NCBI GenBank assembly: GCA_029027985.1
Contig: CP119076.1
Coordinates: 4,028,422 to 4,092,421 of the forward strand
Length of the DNA stretch: 64,000 nucleotides
Source: Klebsiella aerogenes
Lineage (GTDB): Bacteria > Pseudomonadota > Gammaproteobacteria > Enterobacterales > Enterobacteriaceae
Direction: 5' to 3'
This document shows positions 20,708-32,829 of the stretch, piece by piece (positions within the stretch are counted from its first letter, which is position 1; every line of letters begins with the position of its first letter). The notes under the pieces are model-generated. The model was not told the origin of the DNA and ran no database searches. It saw nothing but the letters and a program-made list of their open reading frames with translations. The translations under genes and the position numbers were made by a program.

Positions 20708-20902
20708 ATGTCTGAAGAGACTATCGTTAACTGCCCAACTTGCGGCAAAAACGTCATTTGGGGCGAACAAAGCCCATTTCGCCCATTTTGCTCAAAGCGC
20801 TGCCAGCTGATCGATCTCGGTGAATGGGCGGCGGAAGAGAAACGCATCCCCAGCTCCGGCGATCTGTCCGATAGCGATGACTGGAGCGAACCGCAGCAGT
20901 AA
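20708..20902 (+). CDS. yacG: DNA gyrase inhibitor YacG (small zinc protein)
   Basis: 64 residues. Four Cys (9, 12, 28, 32 in NCPTCGK and FCSKRCQ) bind one zinc. The family binds GyrB and blocks DNA binding by gyrase. An acidic tail ([11 protein letters not shown]) follows. The start is at MSEETIV behind AAGGAGAC. An in-frame extension into zapD is rejected. Last gene of coaE-zapD-yacG. Confidence 0.95.
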   Translation: MSEETIVNCPTCGKNVIWGEQSPFRPFCSKRCQLIDLGEWAAEEKRIPSSGDLSDSDDWSEPQQ

Positions 20903-20912
20903 TCCCTCTATC

Positions 20913-20938
20913 GCTAATCCGGATCGCGCCGGATTAGC
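20913..20938. terminator. Bidirectional hairpin between yacG and mutT
   Basis: Ten-base perfect stem GCTAATCCGG/CCGGATTAGC with a 6-nt loop. It sits between the convergent yacG and mutT stops and has little U-tract on either side. Confidence 0.6.
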
Positions 20939-20955
20939 GTCTCAGGCTGGCGCAT

Positions 20956-21348
20956 TCAGGCCAGCGCAATAAGCCTGCTGATGACCGGCTCATTCGCGGG
21001 CGGAAACGCATCTGCAACCAGCGCCTGCTGCGCTATCCACTGTCCCGGCTGCCCCTCTTTGCCCCATGGCTCGCCTTGCCAGCTTTCCACCAGATAGAAC
21101 CACAGCGTGATATGGCGGTCAGGAAACTGATACTCCAGCTTATCGAACAGCGTAGACGACGTGACCGTAATCCCAACTTCTTCCTGCAGTTCACGAACCA
21201 GCGCCTGCTCCGCCGTTTCCTCAGCCTCAATTTTCCCGCCTGGAAATTCCAGCTTGTTGGCCATATGGGCGTCAGCAGCACGCTGAGTGATAAAGATCTC
21301 GCCCTGCGGATTGCGAATAATCCCGACAGCGATTTGCAGTTTTTTCAT
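20956..21348 (-). CDS. mutT: 8-oxo-dGTP diphosphatase MutT
   Basis: 130 residues. It hydrolyses 8-oxo-dGTP to the monophosphate and so prevents A:T to C:G transversions. The Nudix box is complete at residues 38-60: GGKIEAEETAEQALVRELQEEV then GI, with Arg52, Glu53, Glu56 and Glu57 in place. It lies 60 nt beyond the secA stop in the same direction, with a terminator between. Confidence 0.96.
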   Translation of the reverse strand: MKKLQIAVGIIRNPQGEIFITQRAADAHMANKLEFPGGKIEAEETAEQALVRELQEEVGITVTSSTLFDKLEYQFPDRHITLWFYLVESWQGEPWGKEGQPGQWIAQQALVADAFPPANEPVISRLIALA

Positions 21349-21362
21349 TGCGTTAGCTCCAT

Positions 21363-21388
21363 AAAAAAGGCGCAGATATCTGCGCCTT
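21363..21388 (-). terminator. Terminator between secA and mutT
   Basis: A perfect 22-bp palindrome (21367-21388, AAGGCGCAGAT and its complement), followed on the minus strand by a T run. It lies 20 nt past the secA stop and just before the mutT start at 21348, so mutT probably depends on read-through or on its own promoter nearby. Confidence 0.75.
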
Positions 21389-21408
21389 TGTTTGCTTTTT
21401 ATCAGCCC

Positions 21409-24114
21409 TTAGCTCAGACGGCCATGGCACTGTTTGTATTTTTTACCGGAACCGCACGGGCAAGGATCGTTACGGCCGACTTTACGGTCGCCAGTTTGTT
21501 CCGCCAGCGCCGCGGCAGCCACGGTATCGTCATCCTGATGGCTCAACTGCTGCAGTTGCGCGAGACGTTCAGCCTCTTCACGGCGCTGCTGCTCCATCTC
21601 TTCGACCTCTTCCGGCATCCGTACCTGAACTTTGCTCAGGGTACTGATCACCTCATACTTCAGCGATTCCAGCATCGCGGCGAACATTGAGAAGGATTCA
21701 CGCTTGTACTCCTGCTTCGGATCTTTCTGCGCATAGCCGCGCAGGTGGATGCCCTGGCGCAGGTAGTCCATCGCCGCCAGATGCTCTTTCCACAGGGAAT
21801 CCAATGTCTGCAGCATGACGCCTTTCTCGAAATGACGCATCATCTCGGCGCCGACGACTTCTTCTTTACGCTGGTAGGTTTCTACCGCGCTCTGCAGAAT
21901 ACGTTCGCGCAGGGTTTCTTCGTGCAGCTCTGGCTCTTTATCCAGCCACTCTTTGATAGGCAGCTCCAGATCGAAGTCGTTTTTCAGACGTTCCTGCAGG
22001 CCTTCAATATCCCACATTTCTTCCAGCGACTGCGGCGGAATATGCGCATCGAGCGTAGCTTTGAACACATCTTCGCGGATACTGTTAATGGTTTCGCTCA
22101 CGTCGGAAATATCCAGCAGTTCGTTACGCTGGGTGTAGATCGCGCGGCGTTGGTCGTTAGCCACATCATCATATTCCAGCAGCTGTTTACGGATATCGAA
22201 GTTGCGGCTTTCCACTTTACGCTGTGCGTTGGCAATCGCTTTGGTCACCCATGGATGCTCAATAGCCTCGCCTGGTTTCATCCCCAGTTTACGCATCATG
22301 CCGGATACGCGATCGGAGGCGAAGATACGCATCAAGGCATCTTCCATCGACAGGTAGAAGCGGGAAGAACCAGCATCGCCCTGACGACCCGCACGGCCGC
22401 GCAGCTGGTTATCGATACGGCGGGATTCATGGCGCTCGGTACCGATGATATGCAGACCGCCTGCAGCCAGTACTGCATCATGGCGTACCTGCCAGTCAGC
22501 TTTAATCTGTTCAATCTGCTCCGGCGTCGGTTCTTCCAGCGCGGCGACTTCCGCCTGCCAGCTACCGCCAAGCATAATATCGGTACCACGACCCGCCATG
22601 TTGGTGGCGATGGTCACTGCCGCCGGATAACCGGCCTGAGCAACGATATCCGCTTCGCTGGCGTGGAACTTGGCGTTCAGCACGTTGTGCTTAATACCAG
22701 CTTTCGTCAGTTCGCGAGAGACGACTTCTGATTTTTCAATCGAGATGGTCCCTACCAGCACCGGCTGACCGGCAGCGGTACGATCTTTGATATCTTCGAT
22801 AATCGCCTGAATTTTTTCCGCTTCGGTCATGTAGACCAGATCCGCCATATCCTTACGGATCATCGGACGGTTGGTTGGGACCACCACGGTATCCAGTTTA
22901 TAGATAGAGCTGAATTCAAAGGCTTCAGTATCCGCAGTACCGGTCATCCCTGCCAGCTTCTCGTACAGACGGAAGTAGTTCTGGAAAGTAATCGATGCCA
23001 GGGTCTGGTTTTCGTTCTGGATATCCACGCCTTCTTTGGCTTCTACTGCCTGGTGCAGACCATCGGACCAGCGACGGCCCTGCATCGTACGACCGGTGTG
23101 CTCATCGACGATAATAACTTCGCCATCTTTAACGATGTAGTCAACGTCGCGGGTGAACAGCGCATGCGCGCGCAGCGCGGCGGTCACATGGTGCATCAGC
23201 ATGATGTTGGTCGGGGAATACAGCGATTCGCCCTCTTCCATAATGCCTTCTTGCACCAGCAGTTCTTCGATCAGCACCAGACCACGTTCGGTCAGGTTCA
23301 CCTGGCGGGCTTTCTCATCAACGGAGAAATGGCCTTCGCCGGTAAAGGTGTCAGAGTCTTCTTTTTCCTGGCGAACCAGGTGCGGAATGATCTTGTTCAC
23401 CTTGCGATACATTTCGGAGCTGTCTTCAGCCGGGCCGGAAATGATCAGCGGCGTACGCGCTTCGTCGATCAGGATCGAGTCCACCTCATCCACCAGCGCA
23501 TAGTGCAGTTTACGCTGTACGCGCTCTTCCGGGCTGAATGCCATGTTGTCGCGCAGGTAGTCGAACCCGTATTCGTTGTTGGTGCCGTAGGTGATATCGG
23601 CCGCGTAAGCTTCGCGCTTCGCTGGCGCAGGCAGGCCAGACATGTTGATACCGACGCTCATGCCGAGGAATTCAAACAGCGGGCGGTTGTTTTCGGCATC
23701 ACGCTGCGCCAGATAGTCGTTGACGGTAACTACATGTACGCCTTTACCGGACAGCGCGTTCAGGTATGCCGGCAGCGTCGCGGTCAGGGTTTTACCTTCA
23801 CCAGTACGCATTTCCGCGATGCAGCGGTCGTTCAATACCATGCCGCCCAGCAGCTGTACGTCAAAGTGGCGCATACCAAATACGCGCTTACTCGCTTCAC
23901 GCACCACAGCAAACGCTTCCGGGATCAAACTTTCCAGGCTTTCGCCTTTTTCCAGACGCGCACGGAATTCAACGGTTTTTGCTTTCAGCTCGTCATCAGA
24001 CAGCTTCTCCATCGCCGGTTCCATACCGTTGATGATATTGACAGCTTTGCGCATACGGCGCAGCGTACGGTCGTTACGGCTACCGAAAACCTTGGTTAAC
24101 ATTTTAATTAACAT
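21409..24114 (-). CDS. secA: Preprotein translocase ATPase SecA
   Basis: 901 residues, the E. coli length. A DEAD-like motor that pushes unfolded preproteins through SecYEG. Walker A is EMRTGEGKT near 100-109, [15 protein letters not shown] marks NBD1, and NMAGRGTDI and [23 protein letters not shown] (in two halves) mark NBD2. The C-terminal zinc/SecB motif [13 protein letters not shown] has Cys885, Cys887, Cys896 and His897. It starts 62 nt after secM. In the family, SecM stalling exposes the secA ribosome site. The local Shine-Dalgarno (GAGAT) is weak. Confidence 0.98.
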   Translation of the reverse strand: MLIKMLTKVFGSRNDRTLRRMRKAVNIINGMEPAMEKLSDDELKAKTVEFRARLEKGESLESLIPEAFAVVREASKRVFGMRHFDVQLLGGMVLNDRCIAEMRTGEGKTLTATLPAYLNALSGKGVHVVTVNDYLAQRDAENNRPLFEFLGMSVGINMSGLPAPAKREAYAADITYGTNNEYGFDYLRDNMAFSPEERVQRKLHYALVDEVDSILIDEARTPLIISGPAEDSSEMYRKVNKIIPHLVRQEKEDSDTFTGEGHFSVDEKARQVNLTERGLVLIEELLVQEGIMEEGESLYSPTNIMLMHHVTAALRAHALFTRDVDYIVKDGEVIIVDEHTGRTMQGRRWSDGLHQAVEAKEGVDIQNENQTLASITFQNYFRLYEKLAGMTGTADTEAFEFSSIYKLDTVVVPTNRPMIRKDMADLVYMTEAEKIQAIIEDIKDRTAAGQPVLVGTISIEKSEVVSRELTKAGIKHNVLNAKFHASEADIVAQAGYPAAVTIATNMAGRGTDIMLGGSWQAEVAALEEPTPEQIEQIKADWQVRHDAVLAAGGLHIIGTERHESRRIDNQLRGRAGRQGDAGSSRFYLSMEDALMRIFASDRVSGMMRKLGMKPGEAIEHPWVTKAIANAQRKVESRNFDIRKQLLEYDDVANDQRRAIYTQRNELLDISDVSETINSIREDVFKATLDAHIPPQSLEEMWDIEGLQERLKNDFDLELPIKEWLDKEPELHEETLRERILQSAVETYQRKEEVVGAEMMRHFEKGVMLQTLDSLWKEHLAAMDYLRQGIHLRGYAQKDPKQEYKRESFSMFAAMLESLKYEVISTLSKVQVRMPEEVEEMEQQRREEAERLAQLQQLSHQDDDTVAAAALAEQTGDRKVGRNDPCPCGSGKKYKQCHGRLS

Positions 24115-24176
24115 AATAAAATCTCAAACGCCCCGCGGTGCGGAGTCACAAAAAATAGGATGGTCCGTGTTTATTT

Positions 24177-24674
24177 TCAGCTGAGGCGTTGAGGTCCTGC
24201 ACGGATCCCCGCCACCTGGCTAATCCAGGCGGAAACGCGGAATGCAGAATAAGAAGAAGGGATATAAGCCGCCTGGCGGATGACCACCGGCGGTTTGCTG
24301 TCCTGAGTCAACAGCGCGCTGAGCGTATCGAGCAGCGCCAGATGCTGGGCCTGTAACGGCGAAGATTCCTCCGCCACCGGCAAAGCCTGCGGCGCCATCG
24401 CGAATGACAGATGGCGAATGACCGTGCGGATCGCATGCTGATGCCAGTAATCGACGGTGAAGTTCGGCCGACGGTTAGCCTCCAGCAGCGCCAACTGGGA
24501 GAAATTAACTTTGTTCGGATGAGGGTTGCTGGCCGTCGCCTTCGCCGGCATCGTGGTTTCATGGCTGTTGTTTAGCGCAGGCAGGCCGAGGCTAGCCGCG
24601 ACCATCCCCAACAGGAGATGCGGCCAAAAGTACCGTCTGCCAAACTGTCGCCAACGCGTCAGCAATCCACTCAC
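24177..24674 (-). CDS. secM: Secretion monitor SecM (ribosome arrest peptide)
   Basis: 165 residues from a GTG start (24674, [11 protein letters not shown]), about 9 nt after AAAGG. An N-terminal export signal ([20 protein letters not shown]) directs it to Sec, where pulling relieves the stall. The arrest motif is intact at 145-161 as F-x4-WI-x4-GIRAGP, here [17 protein letters not shown]. The E. coli version is FSTPVWISQAQGIRAGP, so four variable positions plus two within SQAQ differ. The segment just upstream ([17 protein letters not shown]) is also unlike E. coli. First gene of secM-secA. Confidence 0.93.
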   Translation of the reverse strand: MSGLLTRWRQFGRRYFWPHLLLGMVAASLGLPALNNSHETTMPAKATASNPHPNKVNFSQLALLEANRRPNFTVDYWHQHAIRTVIRHLSFAMAPQALPVAEESSPLQAQHLALLDTLSALLTQDSKPPVVIRQAAYIPSSYSAFRVSAWISQVAGIRAGPQRLS

Positions 24675-24693
24675 TTTCGTTACCTTTAGTTGG

Positions 24694-24762
24694 TATACCC
24701 GTCGTCTTTCAAGCTGCCTTTTTATTGGCGGTCTTCGCAGTGCAACTTGATATCCACGGGCC
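24694..24762. repeat. Degenerate ERIC-like element upstream of secM
   Basis: The left end TATACCCGTCGTCTTTCAAG and the right part TGCAACTTGATATCCACGGG are ERIC-type termini (TATACCC..., TGCAACTTGAA...ACGGGTATA) facing each other as an imperfect palindrome. The right outer TATA is lost. The long ERIC centre is absent, leaving about 69 bp. It lies in the lpxC-secM gap, 20 nt before the secM start on the transcribed strand, so it becomes part of the secM leader. It is clearly related to the copy at 55077-55138. Confidence 0.7.
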
Positions 24763-24922
24763 AAGCAACCCAGAGAAATAATTTTGCGCCCAAATACTAA
24801 CATTAATACCGCGTCGAGACAGCATGAATGAAGGCTTAAGCAGCGGGAAAACGCTTAATAAAGCAGCGAACGCACGGTGATTATCGCCAGTGAATCCCGG
24901 CAGAAAATCATTTGGGAGGGTT

Positions 24923-24976
24923 AAAAAAGAAAAACGACTGGCCCCCTGGTCGGAGAGAGTACCAGGTTACCAGTCG
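24923..24976 (-). terminator. Terminator after lpxC (end of dcw cluster)
   Basis: Outer stem CGACTGG (24935-24941) with CCAGTCG (24970-24976) plus an inner CCTGGT/ACCAGG. On the minus strand it is followed by TTTTTC and TTTTTT. It starts 20 nt past the lpxC stop. The remaining gap to secM (to 24675) holds the secM promoter region and the ERIC-like repeat. Confidence 0.8.
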
Positions 24977-24996
24977 AATTTACTGAATGGTCAGGC

Positions 24997-25935
<939 letters not shown>

Positions 25936-26014
25936 CTATCCAACCGAAGTGTACTATACATTCGGCAGGCCAGTTTAGCACAAAGAGCGCAGATGCCCAA
26001 CTTCCAGCCAATTC

Positions 26015-27166
26015 TTAATCAGCTTGCTTACGCAGGAACGCTGGGATATCCAGATAATCCGGCTCTTTCGCGGTTTGCGGCGTATTGTCGTTCACCACTT
26101 TTGCGACCGGTTTCTGCTCTTGAGTCAATGGCGCCATACCGTGCTGCTGGTAGCGATCCATCACCGGCTGCTGAACCTGTTTGTTGGTCACCAGGGTAAT
26201 TTCCGGACGCTTGTCCATACCGATACCGGTAGCAACAACGGTAACACGCAGTTCGTCGTTCATATCCGGATCCAGAGAGGTACCGATAACCACGGTCGCA
26301 TTATCCGAAGCAAAGGCGCGAATAGTGTTACCCACGGTCTCGAACTCATCCAGACGCAGGTCGAAGCCAGCGGTAATGTTGACCAGAACGCCGCGCGCGC
26401 CGGACAGATCGATATCTTCCAACAGTGGGGAAGAGATAGCCATTTCAGCCGCTTCTTCCGCACGGTCTTCACCGCTCGCCACGCCAGAGCCCATCATCGC
26501 GTAGCCCATTTCAGACATAACGGTGCGGACGTCCGCGAAGTCGACGTTCATCAGACCCGGACGGGTAATCAGTTCGGCGATACCTTGCACTGCGCCTTTC
26601 AGTACGTCGTTTGCCGCGCCGAAAGCGTCGAGCAGAGAAATACCGCGACCCAGCACTTTCAGCAGCTTGTCGTTCGGGATGGTGATCAGTGAGTCAACGT
26701 GCTTGGACAGCTCGGTGATCCCCTGCTCAGCAAACGCCATGCGCTTTTTGCCTTCGAAATTAAATGGCTTAGTGACGACCGCAACGGTCAGGATCCCCAG
26801 ATCCTTCGCCACTTCCGCGACAACGGGCGCCGCGCCGGTACCGGTACCGCCGCCCATACCAGCCGCGATAAATACCATGTCCGCGCCATCAAGCGCAGCG
26901 CGCAGCGCTTCACGGTCTTCATCCGCCGCATTACGGCCGACTTCCGGGTTCGCGCCTGCGCCCAGACCTTTGGTAATACCGCTACCAATCTGGATAGTCT
27001 GGCCAACAGCCGTTTTGCGCAGTGCCTGCGCATCGGTGTTGACCGCGAAGAATTCAACACCCTCAATGCGCTCGCGCACCATGTGTTCAACGGCATTACC
27101 GCCGCCGCCACCGACGCCGATGACTTTAATCACCGCGTCGTTGGTCAGTTCCATAGGTTCAAACAT
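26015..27166 (-). CDS. ftsZ: Cell division GTPase FtsZ
   Basis: 383 residues, the E. coli length. Tubulin-like GTPase that forms the Z-ring. The GTP signature GGGTGTG is at 105-111 and the catalytic synergy-loop NVDFADV near 207. A disordered linker leads to the conserved C-terminal peptide [14 protein letters not shown] that binds FtsA, ZipA and ZapD (also encoded here). It is 62 nt downstream of ftsA. Confidence 0.98.
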   Translation of the reverse strand: MFEPMELTNDAVIKVIGVGGGGGNAVEHMVRERIEGVEFFAVNTDAQALRKTAVGQTIQIGSGITKGLGAGANPEVGRNAADEDREALRAALDGADMVFIAAGMGGGTGTGAAPVVAEVAKDLGILTVAVVTKPFNFEGKKRMAFAEQGITELSKHVDSLITIPNDKLLKVLGRGISLLDAFGAANDVLKGAVQGIAELITRPGLMNVDFADVRTVMSEMGYAMMGSGVASGEDRAEEAAEMAISSPLLEDIDLSGARGVLVNITAGFDLRLDEFETVGNTIRAFASDNATVVIGTSLDPDMNDELRVTVVATGIGMDKRPEITLVTNKQVQQPVMDRYQQHGMAPLTQEQKPVAKVVNDNTPQTAKEPDYLDIPAFLRKQAD

Positions 27167-27228
27167 AGTTTCTCTCCGTCTTGTGCCTGTCGCCTGAGAA
27201 CGCTAATTGTCTGCGTTCTCTTAAAAAA

Positions 27229-28491
27229 TTAAAACTCTTTTCGCAGCCAGCTATTGAGTCGCTTAATCCACGACCCGACTGACGCCGTCACACGTTTTTC
27301 TACTTCTGCTTCACCACTGAGATGAGACTCTTTTCCGTAGTGCAGCAACCCAACCGCCGTCGAATAATACGGCTCCTGGGCATAATCCGTTAAACCGGTA
27401 ATGTTCAGCGGCGCGCCGATGCGCACCTGCGTATGGAACACGCGCTGCGCGCAGGCCGCCAGGCCTTCAATTTGCGCGGCGCCGCCGGTTAATACAATCC
27501 CCGCCGCCAGGTGGTGTTTCACGCCTTGCTGACGGAGCTGTTCCTGCAACTGCAGGATCTCTTCGTTAACCAGATTGAGCAGTTCGGTGTAGCGCGGTTC
27601 AATGACCTCTGCCAGCGTCTGACGCTGCAGGCTGCGCGGCGGACGTCCGCCCACGCTCGGTACTTCCACGTTCTCGTCTTTACCGACGATTGAACCTAAT
27701 GCGCAACCGTGACGAACCTTAATGGCTTCGGCGTCGCTCGGCGGCGTCCCGAAGGCATAGGCGATATCGCTGGTCACCACATTACCCGCGTACGGGATCA
27801 CTTTGGTATGACGCAGCGCGCCGCCGGTATACACGGCGATATCCATTGTACCACCGCCGATGTCGACAACGCAGACTCCCAGCTCACGTTCGTCTTCCGT
27901 TAATACGGAATAACTGGCCGCTAAACCGGCGAAAATAAGTTGGTCAACTTTCAGACCACAACGTTCAACCGCTTTAACAATGTTTTTTGCCATATCGTTA
28001 TGGCAGGTAATCAAATGAACCTTCGCCTGCATACGCACGCCGGATAGCCCTACCGGATTTTTAATCCCTTCCTGGTAGTCGATGGCGTATTCCTGCGGGA
28101 TGACGTGCAGTACGCGATGCTCGTCGCGCACGCGAACCGACTTCGCGGTATGAACGACGTTTTCAACGTCATCCTGCGTCACCTCTTCTTCTGAAATCGG
28201 CACCATACCAATTTCATTTTGACAGCTAATATGCTTACCTGAAAGCGCCAGATACACTGAAGAGATCTGGCAATCGGCCATCAGTTCAGCCTGGTCGATA
28301 GCGCGTTGTACGCATTTGACTACCGACTCGAGGTCATTCACCCCGCCTTTATCCATACCACGCGATGGGCAACTGCCCACGCCAATGATATTAATCATAC
28401 CGTCGGGCAGAACTTCCCCTACTAAAGCGGCAACCTTCGCGGTGCCAATCTCCAGTCCAACTACCAGTTTTCTGTCCGTCGCCTTGATCAT
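27229..28491 (-). CDS. ftsA: Cell division actin-like protein FtsA
   Basis: 420 residues. Actin-fold ATPase that tethers FtsZ filaments to the membrane. ATP-binding pieces are seen at [32 protein letters not shown] and [14 protein letters not shown]. The C-terminal amphipathic helix [15 protein letters not shown] is the membrane anchor. It overlaps ftsQ by ATGA. Confidence 0.98.
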   Translation of the reverse strand: MIKATDRKLVVGLEIGTAKVAALVGEVLPDGMINIIGVGSCPSRGMDKGGVNDLESVVKCVQRAIDQAELMADCQISSVYLALSGKHISCQNEIGMVPISEEEVTQDDVENVVHTAKSVRVRDEHRVLHVIPQEYAIDYQEGIKNPVGLSGVRMQAKVHLITCHNDMAKNIVKAVERCGLKVDQLIFAGLAASYSVLTEDERELGVCVVDIGGGTMDIAVYTGGALRHTKVIPYAGNVVTSDIAYAFGTPPSDAEAIKVRHGCALGSIVGKDENVEVPSVGGRPPRSLQRQTLAEVIEPRYTELLNLVNEEILQLQEQLRQQGVKHHLAAGIVLTGGAAQIEGLAACAQRVFHTQVRIGAPLNITGLTDYAQEPYYSTAVGLLHYGKESHLSGEAEVEKRVTASVGSWIKRLNSWLRKEF

Positions 28492-29321
28492 CGTTGTTCT
28501 GCCTGTGCCTGATTCTGTTGTTGATTATTTTCCTCTGCGGGAGCAGGTACCCAACCTACCGCCGCACCCGAGTCATAGCGCAAATCAACGTAGCTTATCC
28601 GTTTGCCGTCAGTCTGTGCCTGCTGCTGAAGAACCGGGTAGAGTTCCATAAAGCGCTGAAGCCGTTTCATGGTGTCGCCGCGGCCAAGATTGAGCTTAAT
28701 ATCGTTATTAAGCGTCAACTGCCAGGAACGACGCGCGGTCATTGCCGCCACTTTCAACGTGAACTTATTCTTTGCCAGTACCTGCCCCATGTCGCGGTAC
28801 CCCTGAAGCACTTCATTTTCGCTGCCTTCAGGACCATATAACATCGGTAAGTTCTGTTTGCTGGTACGATCCGCCGGCACGCTGAAAGAATTTCCTTCGA
28901 CGTCGACCATATGCTGATCATTCCAACGCGCAATCGGCACATATTCAACCAGATGAATCTTCAATTCATCAGGCCATTGCTTTCTTACGCTCGCCTGTTT
29001 AATCCATGGCAGACGCTCAATTTGACTCTGGATGATGTTCACATCCTGCGTCATAAAGGTGCCCGGCGAGCCCAACGCCAGAATCGCCTGGCGGATATCA
29101 TCGTTGCGCGTATAGTGACGCTCGCCGGTGACAACCATTTTCGACAACGGTAGACGCTGCGCATCTTCCATCCAACCAAGAACCATCCACCCGCTGACCA
29201 ACACGGTACACAACACCGCCAGCAGGAAAACGATCCCTGCCAGTCGGGTTCCATTATTCCGACGTGAAGAAGCAATAGATTCTTCTTCCTGGTTCCGCGT
29301 ATTCAGCGCCGCCTGCGACAT
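28488..29321 (-). CDS. ftsQ: Cell division protein FtsQ
   Basis: 277 residues. Bitopic divisome protein: a short cytoplasmic tail, one transmembrane helix (about 31-53, [21 protein letters not shown]), then a POTRA domain ([18 protein letters not shown]) and a beta domain that binds FtsB/FtsL. The start at 29321 ([10 protein letters not shown]) lies 1 nt after the ddlB stop, with its ribosome site inside ddlB. An upstream extension was rejected. The C-terminal tail is Gln/Glu-rich. Confidence 0.97.
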   Translation of the reverse strand: MSQAALNTRNQEEESIASSRRNNGTRLAGIVFLLAVLCTVLVSGWMVLGWMEDAQRLPLSKMVVTGERHYTRNDDIRQAILALGSPGTFMTQDVNIIQSQIERLPWIKQASVRKQWPDELKIHLVEYVPIARWNDQHMVDVEGNSFSVPADRTSKQNLPMLYGPEGSENEVLQGYRDMGQVLAKNKFTLKVAAMTARRSWQLTLNNDIKLNLGRGDTMKRLQRFMELYPVLQQQAQTDGKRISYVDLRYDSGAAVGWVPAPAEENNQQQNQAQAEQR

Positions 29322-29322
29322 A

Positions 29323-30243
29323 TCACCCCGCCAGGTCCAGAATTCGTACAACAAGCTGCGAGAAGCTCATCCCCGCCTGACGGGCCGCCATCGGCACCAG
29401 GCTGTGGCTGGTCATGCCAGGTGAGGTATTCGCTTCCAGCAGATAAAACTGGCCATCGCGGTCCAGCATCACGTCAATACGTCCCCATCCTTTGCAACCC
29501 AGAACACCCCAGGCTTTAAGTACCAGGTCCTGGATTTCTGTCTCACGTGCCGGTTCTTCAAAGCCAGGGCAGAAATATTGCGTCTCATCAGAGAGATACT
29601 TCGCCTCATAATCATAGAAGGTTCCAGCCGCCTGGATACGGATTGACGGTAAAATATCTTCACCGACGATAGCGACGGTAAATTCCGGCCCACTGAGCCA
29701 TTTCTCAATCAGAACTTCATCATCATGCTGAAAAGCCAGAGCCAACGCATCCTGCATTGCACAACTTTCGCTAACTTTCGACATGCCGACGCTCGACCCT
29801 TCGCGGCTCGGCTTGATGATGACCGGCAGCCCCAGCGCCGCAATCTGCTGCTCAACAGCAGCAGAAAGTCCTGCGTTGAACTGAACGCGGGTCAACGCAA
29901 CCCACGGCGCGACCGGTAACCCAGCTCCCTGCCACAGCAATTTGCTGCGCAGTTTATCCATCGAAATGGCGGAAGCCATTACGCCGCTGCCGGTATATGG
30001 CAGTTGAATCAGTTCCAGCAGGCCTTGCAGCGTGCCATCTTCGCCGCCGCGACCGTGCAGAGCAATAAACGCTTTCTGAAAACCCATGTTTTTCAACTGG
30101 GTGATATCAACATCGCGCGGGTCGACCGGGTGGGCATCCACTCCGCCTTCACGCAGCCCCGCCAACACTGCGGCGCCTGAATTCAGCGACACTTCGCGTT
30201 CAGCGGAGGTTCCGCCGAAGAGAACCGCGATTTTATCAGCCAT
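29323..30243 (-). CDS. ddlB: D-alanine--D-alanine ligase B
   Basis: 306 residues. ATP-grasp ligase making D-Ala-D-Ala for the peptidoglycan stem. Motifs include [12 protein letters not shown] near the N terminus, [14 protein letters not shown], and the Mg-binding [20 protein letters not shown] region. It overlaps murC by 8 nt. Confidence 0.97.
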   Translation of the reverse strand: MADKIAVLFGGTSAEREVSLNSGAAVLAGLREGGVDAHPVDPRDVDITQLKNMGFQKAFIALHGRGGEDGTLQGLLELIQLPYTGSGVMASAISMDKLRSKLLWQGAGLPVAPWVALTRVQFNAGLSAAVEQQIAALGLPVIIKPSREGSSVGMSKVSESCAMQDALALAFQHDDEVLIEKWLSGPEFTVAIVGEDILPSIRIQAAGTFYDYEAKYLSDETQYFCPGFEEPARETEIQDLVLKAWGVLGCKGWGRIDVMLDRDGQFYLLEANTSPGMTSHSLVPMAARQAGMSFSQLVVRILDLAG

Positions 30244-31711
30244 GGCGGTCCTCCTCCGTTTTTTGCGGCACCAGTTTGATTTCAGCCAGGTGGCGTGCGA
30301 TTTTTCCTATGTTGCCGGCGCCCTGCACCAGCACCAGATCGTCGCCGGTCAACACCGATGCCAGCATTTCCGCAGCTTGCGCCGGATCGGAAACCAGAAT
30401 CGGATCGACTTTGCCGCGGCCGCGAATCGTGCGGCACAGCGAACGGCTATCGGCACCCGGGATCGGCGCTTCGCCTGCCGGATACACATCCAGCATCAGC
30501 AGCGCGTCAACCTGAGTCAGCACGTTGGCGAAATCATCGTACAGGTCGCGAGTACGGGTATAACGGTGCGGCTGGAAGACCATCACCAGATTTTTCTCCG
30601 GCCAGCCGGCACGCGCCGCTTTAATCGTCGCGTCAACTTCCGTTGGGTGGTGACCGTAATCGTCGATCAGCATCGCGCTACCGCTCTTACCGTTGACTTC
30701 CATCAGCGGGTACTCGCCGAGGAAGTCAAAACGACGGCCGGTACCCTGGAAGCTTTCCAGCGCGCGCAGAATCGCTTCGTCTTCAATGCCCTCTTCCGTC
30801 GCGACGGCAACGGCCGCGGCGGCGTTAAGCGCATTGTGACGCCCCGGCGCATTCAGCGTCACCAGCATCACCTCTTTGTCCTGGCGCACCAGACGGAAAT
30901 GCCCCTGCGCGCCAACCTGGCGATATTCTTCAATTCGTACGTCGGCATCATCGCTAAAACCATAGGTAGTTACCTGGCGGCCGACGCGCGGCAGCAGTTC
31001 ACGAATCACCGGGTCATCCACACACATCACCGCGCGCCCGTAGAACGGCAGGTTGTGCAGGAAGTTAATAAAGGTCTGCTTCAGGTTTTCGAAGTCACCA
31101 TGGTAGGTATCCATGTGATCGGCTTCGATGTTGGTCACAATGGCGACCATTGGCTGCAGATGCAGGAACGACGCATCGCTCTCATCCGCCTCCGCAATCA
31201 GGTAACGGCTATGGCCGAGACGCGCATGCACGCCCGCGGCTTTCACCAGCCCGCCGTTGACGAAGGTCGGATCGAGCCCGGCCTCCGCGTAAATGCTCGA
31301 TACCATCGCGGTGGTGGTGGTTTTGCCGTGGGTACCGGCAACCGCGATCCCGTGACGGAAGCGCATCAGCTCCGCCAGCATTTCGGCGCGACGGATCACC
31401 GGGATGCGCGCTTCGTGCGCGGCGACGATTTCCGGGTTATCCGCGGAGATTGCGCTGGAAACCACAACGACGCTGGCATCGCGCACGTTTTCCGGGCGAT
31501 GGTTGAAATAAATCGTGGCGCCAAGCTGCGACAGCTGCTGGGTTACCGGATTCGGCGCAAGATCGGAGCCGCTAATCTGATAGCCTTCATTCGCCAACAC
31601 TTCGGCAATACCGCCCATACCGGCACCGCCGATGCCGACAAAGTGAATGTGCCGGACGCGACGCATCTCGGGCACTATGGAACGCAGTTTTGCCAAATCT
31701 TGTGTATTCAT
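30236..31711 (-). CDS. murC: UDP-N-acetylmuramate--L-alanine ligase
   Basis: 491 residues. First amino-acid ligase of peptidoglycan synthesis. The N-terminal UDP-binding domain begins [17 protein letters not shown], the ATP loop is [11 protein letters not shown] near 122-130, and the C-terminal domain contains [10 protein letters not shown] and FQPHRYTRT. It is 47 nt after murG and overlaps ddlB. Confidence 0.98.
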   Translation of the reverse strand: MNTQDLAKLRSIVPEMRRVRHIHFVGIGGAGMGGIAEVLANEGYQISGSDLAPNPVTQQLSQLGATIYFNHRPENVRDASVVVVSSAISADNPEIVAAHEARIPVIRRAEMLAELMRFRHGIAVAGTHGKTTTTAMVSSIYAEAGLDPTFVNGGLVKAAGVHARLGHSRYLIAEADESDASFLHLQPMVAIVTNIEADHMDTYHGDFENLKQTFINFLHNLPFYGRAVMCVDDPVIRELLPRVGRQVTTYGFSDDADVRIEEYRQVGAQGHFRLVRQDKEVMLVTLNAPGRHNALNAAAAVAVATEEGIEDEAILRALESFQGTGRRFDFLGEYPLMEVNGKSGSAMLIDDYGHHPTEVDATIKAARAGWPEKNLVMVFQPHRYTRTRDLYDDFANVLTQVDALLMLDVYPAGEAPIPGADSRSLCRTIRGRGKVDPILVSDPAQAAEMLASVLTGDDLVLVQGAGNIGKIARHLAEIKLVPQKTEEDRHG

Positions 31712-31758
31712 TCTTTACGCCATCAACTTCTTTATTCGGGCGGTGAAAATCACCGCGA

Positions 31759-32829
31759 TTAGCGCGCCAAAGCTACGGCGCTGACCTCTTCTGCTACCCG
31801 CTCGGTAGCGTCCGGAATCGAAGCGCCGCGCGCTCGTTCCGCCATATCCAACAGCGTTTCCCGATCCCAACCGACCAGGGTAGCCGCCACGGCGTCTACC
31901 GTAAACTCAGGTTGTTCGAGAATTTTCGCCGCGCCAGCTTTCTCCAGCGGCAGCGCATTCCAGTACTGCTGACGATCTTTGTGCTGGAACGGCACAAACA
32001 GCGCCGGTAAACCAGCGGCGGCGATTTCGCTCACCGTCAGCGCGCCGGAACGGCAAACGACAACATCGGCCCAGGCATAAGCCGCCGCCATGTCATCAAT
32101 AAATTCAGTCACTTTATGCTGCGGCTGACCGGCGGCGGCATACGCCTGTTGTACCGTTTCCTGGCCACCCTTGCCGCTCTGATGCCAGATAGTCACCGCA
32201 TTGCCAAGCTTCCCGGCGACCTGTGGCATAGTCTGGTTCAGCACGCGGGCGCCCTGAGACCCCCCGACCACCAGCACACGAATCGGCCCCTGACGGCCGA
32301 CCAGACGCTGTTCAGGTAACGGCAGCGCCAGTACATCGGTACGCACCGGGTTACCTACCACGTCAGCGTGCGGGAACGCGCCGGGAAACGCTTGCATCAC
32401 TTTCTTCGCAATCTTCGCCAGCCATTTGTTGGTCAAGCCGGCAATACCATTTTGTTCGTGCAGCACCACCGGGATCCCCAGCGACCACGCCGCCAGGCCG
32501 CCGGGACCTGAAACGTAACCGCCCATTCCCAGCACCACATCCGGCTGGAAACGCTTCATGATCGCCCGTGCCTGACGCCAGGCGTTGAAAATGCGCACCG
32601 GCGCTAACAGCTGCGCTTTTACCCCTTTGCCACGCAGGCCGGAGATGCGGATAAAATCGATATCGATGCCGTGCTTCGGCACTAAATCCGCTTCCATACG
32701 ATCGGCGGTACCCAGCCAGCGAACCTGCCAGCCCTGGTCCATTAAATGGTGCGCGACCGCCAGTCCCGGGAACACATGTCCGCCGGTACCGCCTGCCATT
32801 ACCATTAACCGCTTTTCCTGACCGCTCAT
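31759..32829 (-). CDS. murG: UDP-GlcNAc:lipid I N-acetylglucosaminyltransferase
   Basis: 356 residues. GT28 family enzyme that converts lipid I to lipid II on the inner face of the membrane. The glycine-rich [11 protein letters not shown] is at residues 13-23, and the donor-site block reads [23 protein letters not shown] then [10 protein letters not shown]. The start overlaps the ftsW stop by ATGA. Confidence 0.98.
   Translation of the reverse strand: MSGQEKRLMVMAGGTGGHVFPGLAVAHHLMDQGWQVRWLGTADRMEADLVPKHGIDIDFIRISGLRGKGVKAQLLAPVRIFNAWRQARAIMKRFQPDVVLGMGGYVSGPGGLAAWSLGIPVVLHEQNGIAGLTNKWLAKIAKKVMQAFPGAFPHADVVGNPVRTDVLALPLPEQRLVGRQGPIRVLVVGGSQGARVLNQTMPQVAGKLGNAVTIWHQSGKGGQETVQQAYAAAGQPQHKVTEFIDDMAAAYAWADVVVCRSGALTVSEIAAAGLPALFVPFQHKDRQQYWNALPLEKAGAAKILEQPEFTVDAVAATLVGWDRETLLDMAERARGASIPDATERVAEEVSAVALAR

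Noticed and set aside
24675-24803. Upstream ATG extension of secM
   Set aside because: The extra 43 codons are read from the ERIC-like repeat. The GTG at 24674 matches the family N terminus and has a ribosome site.
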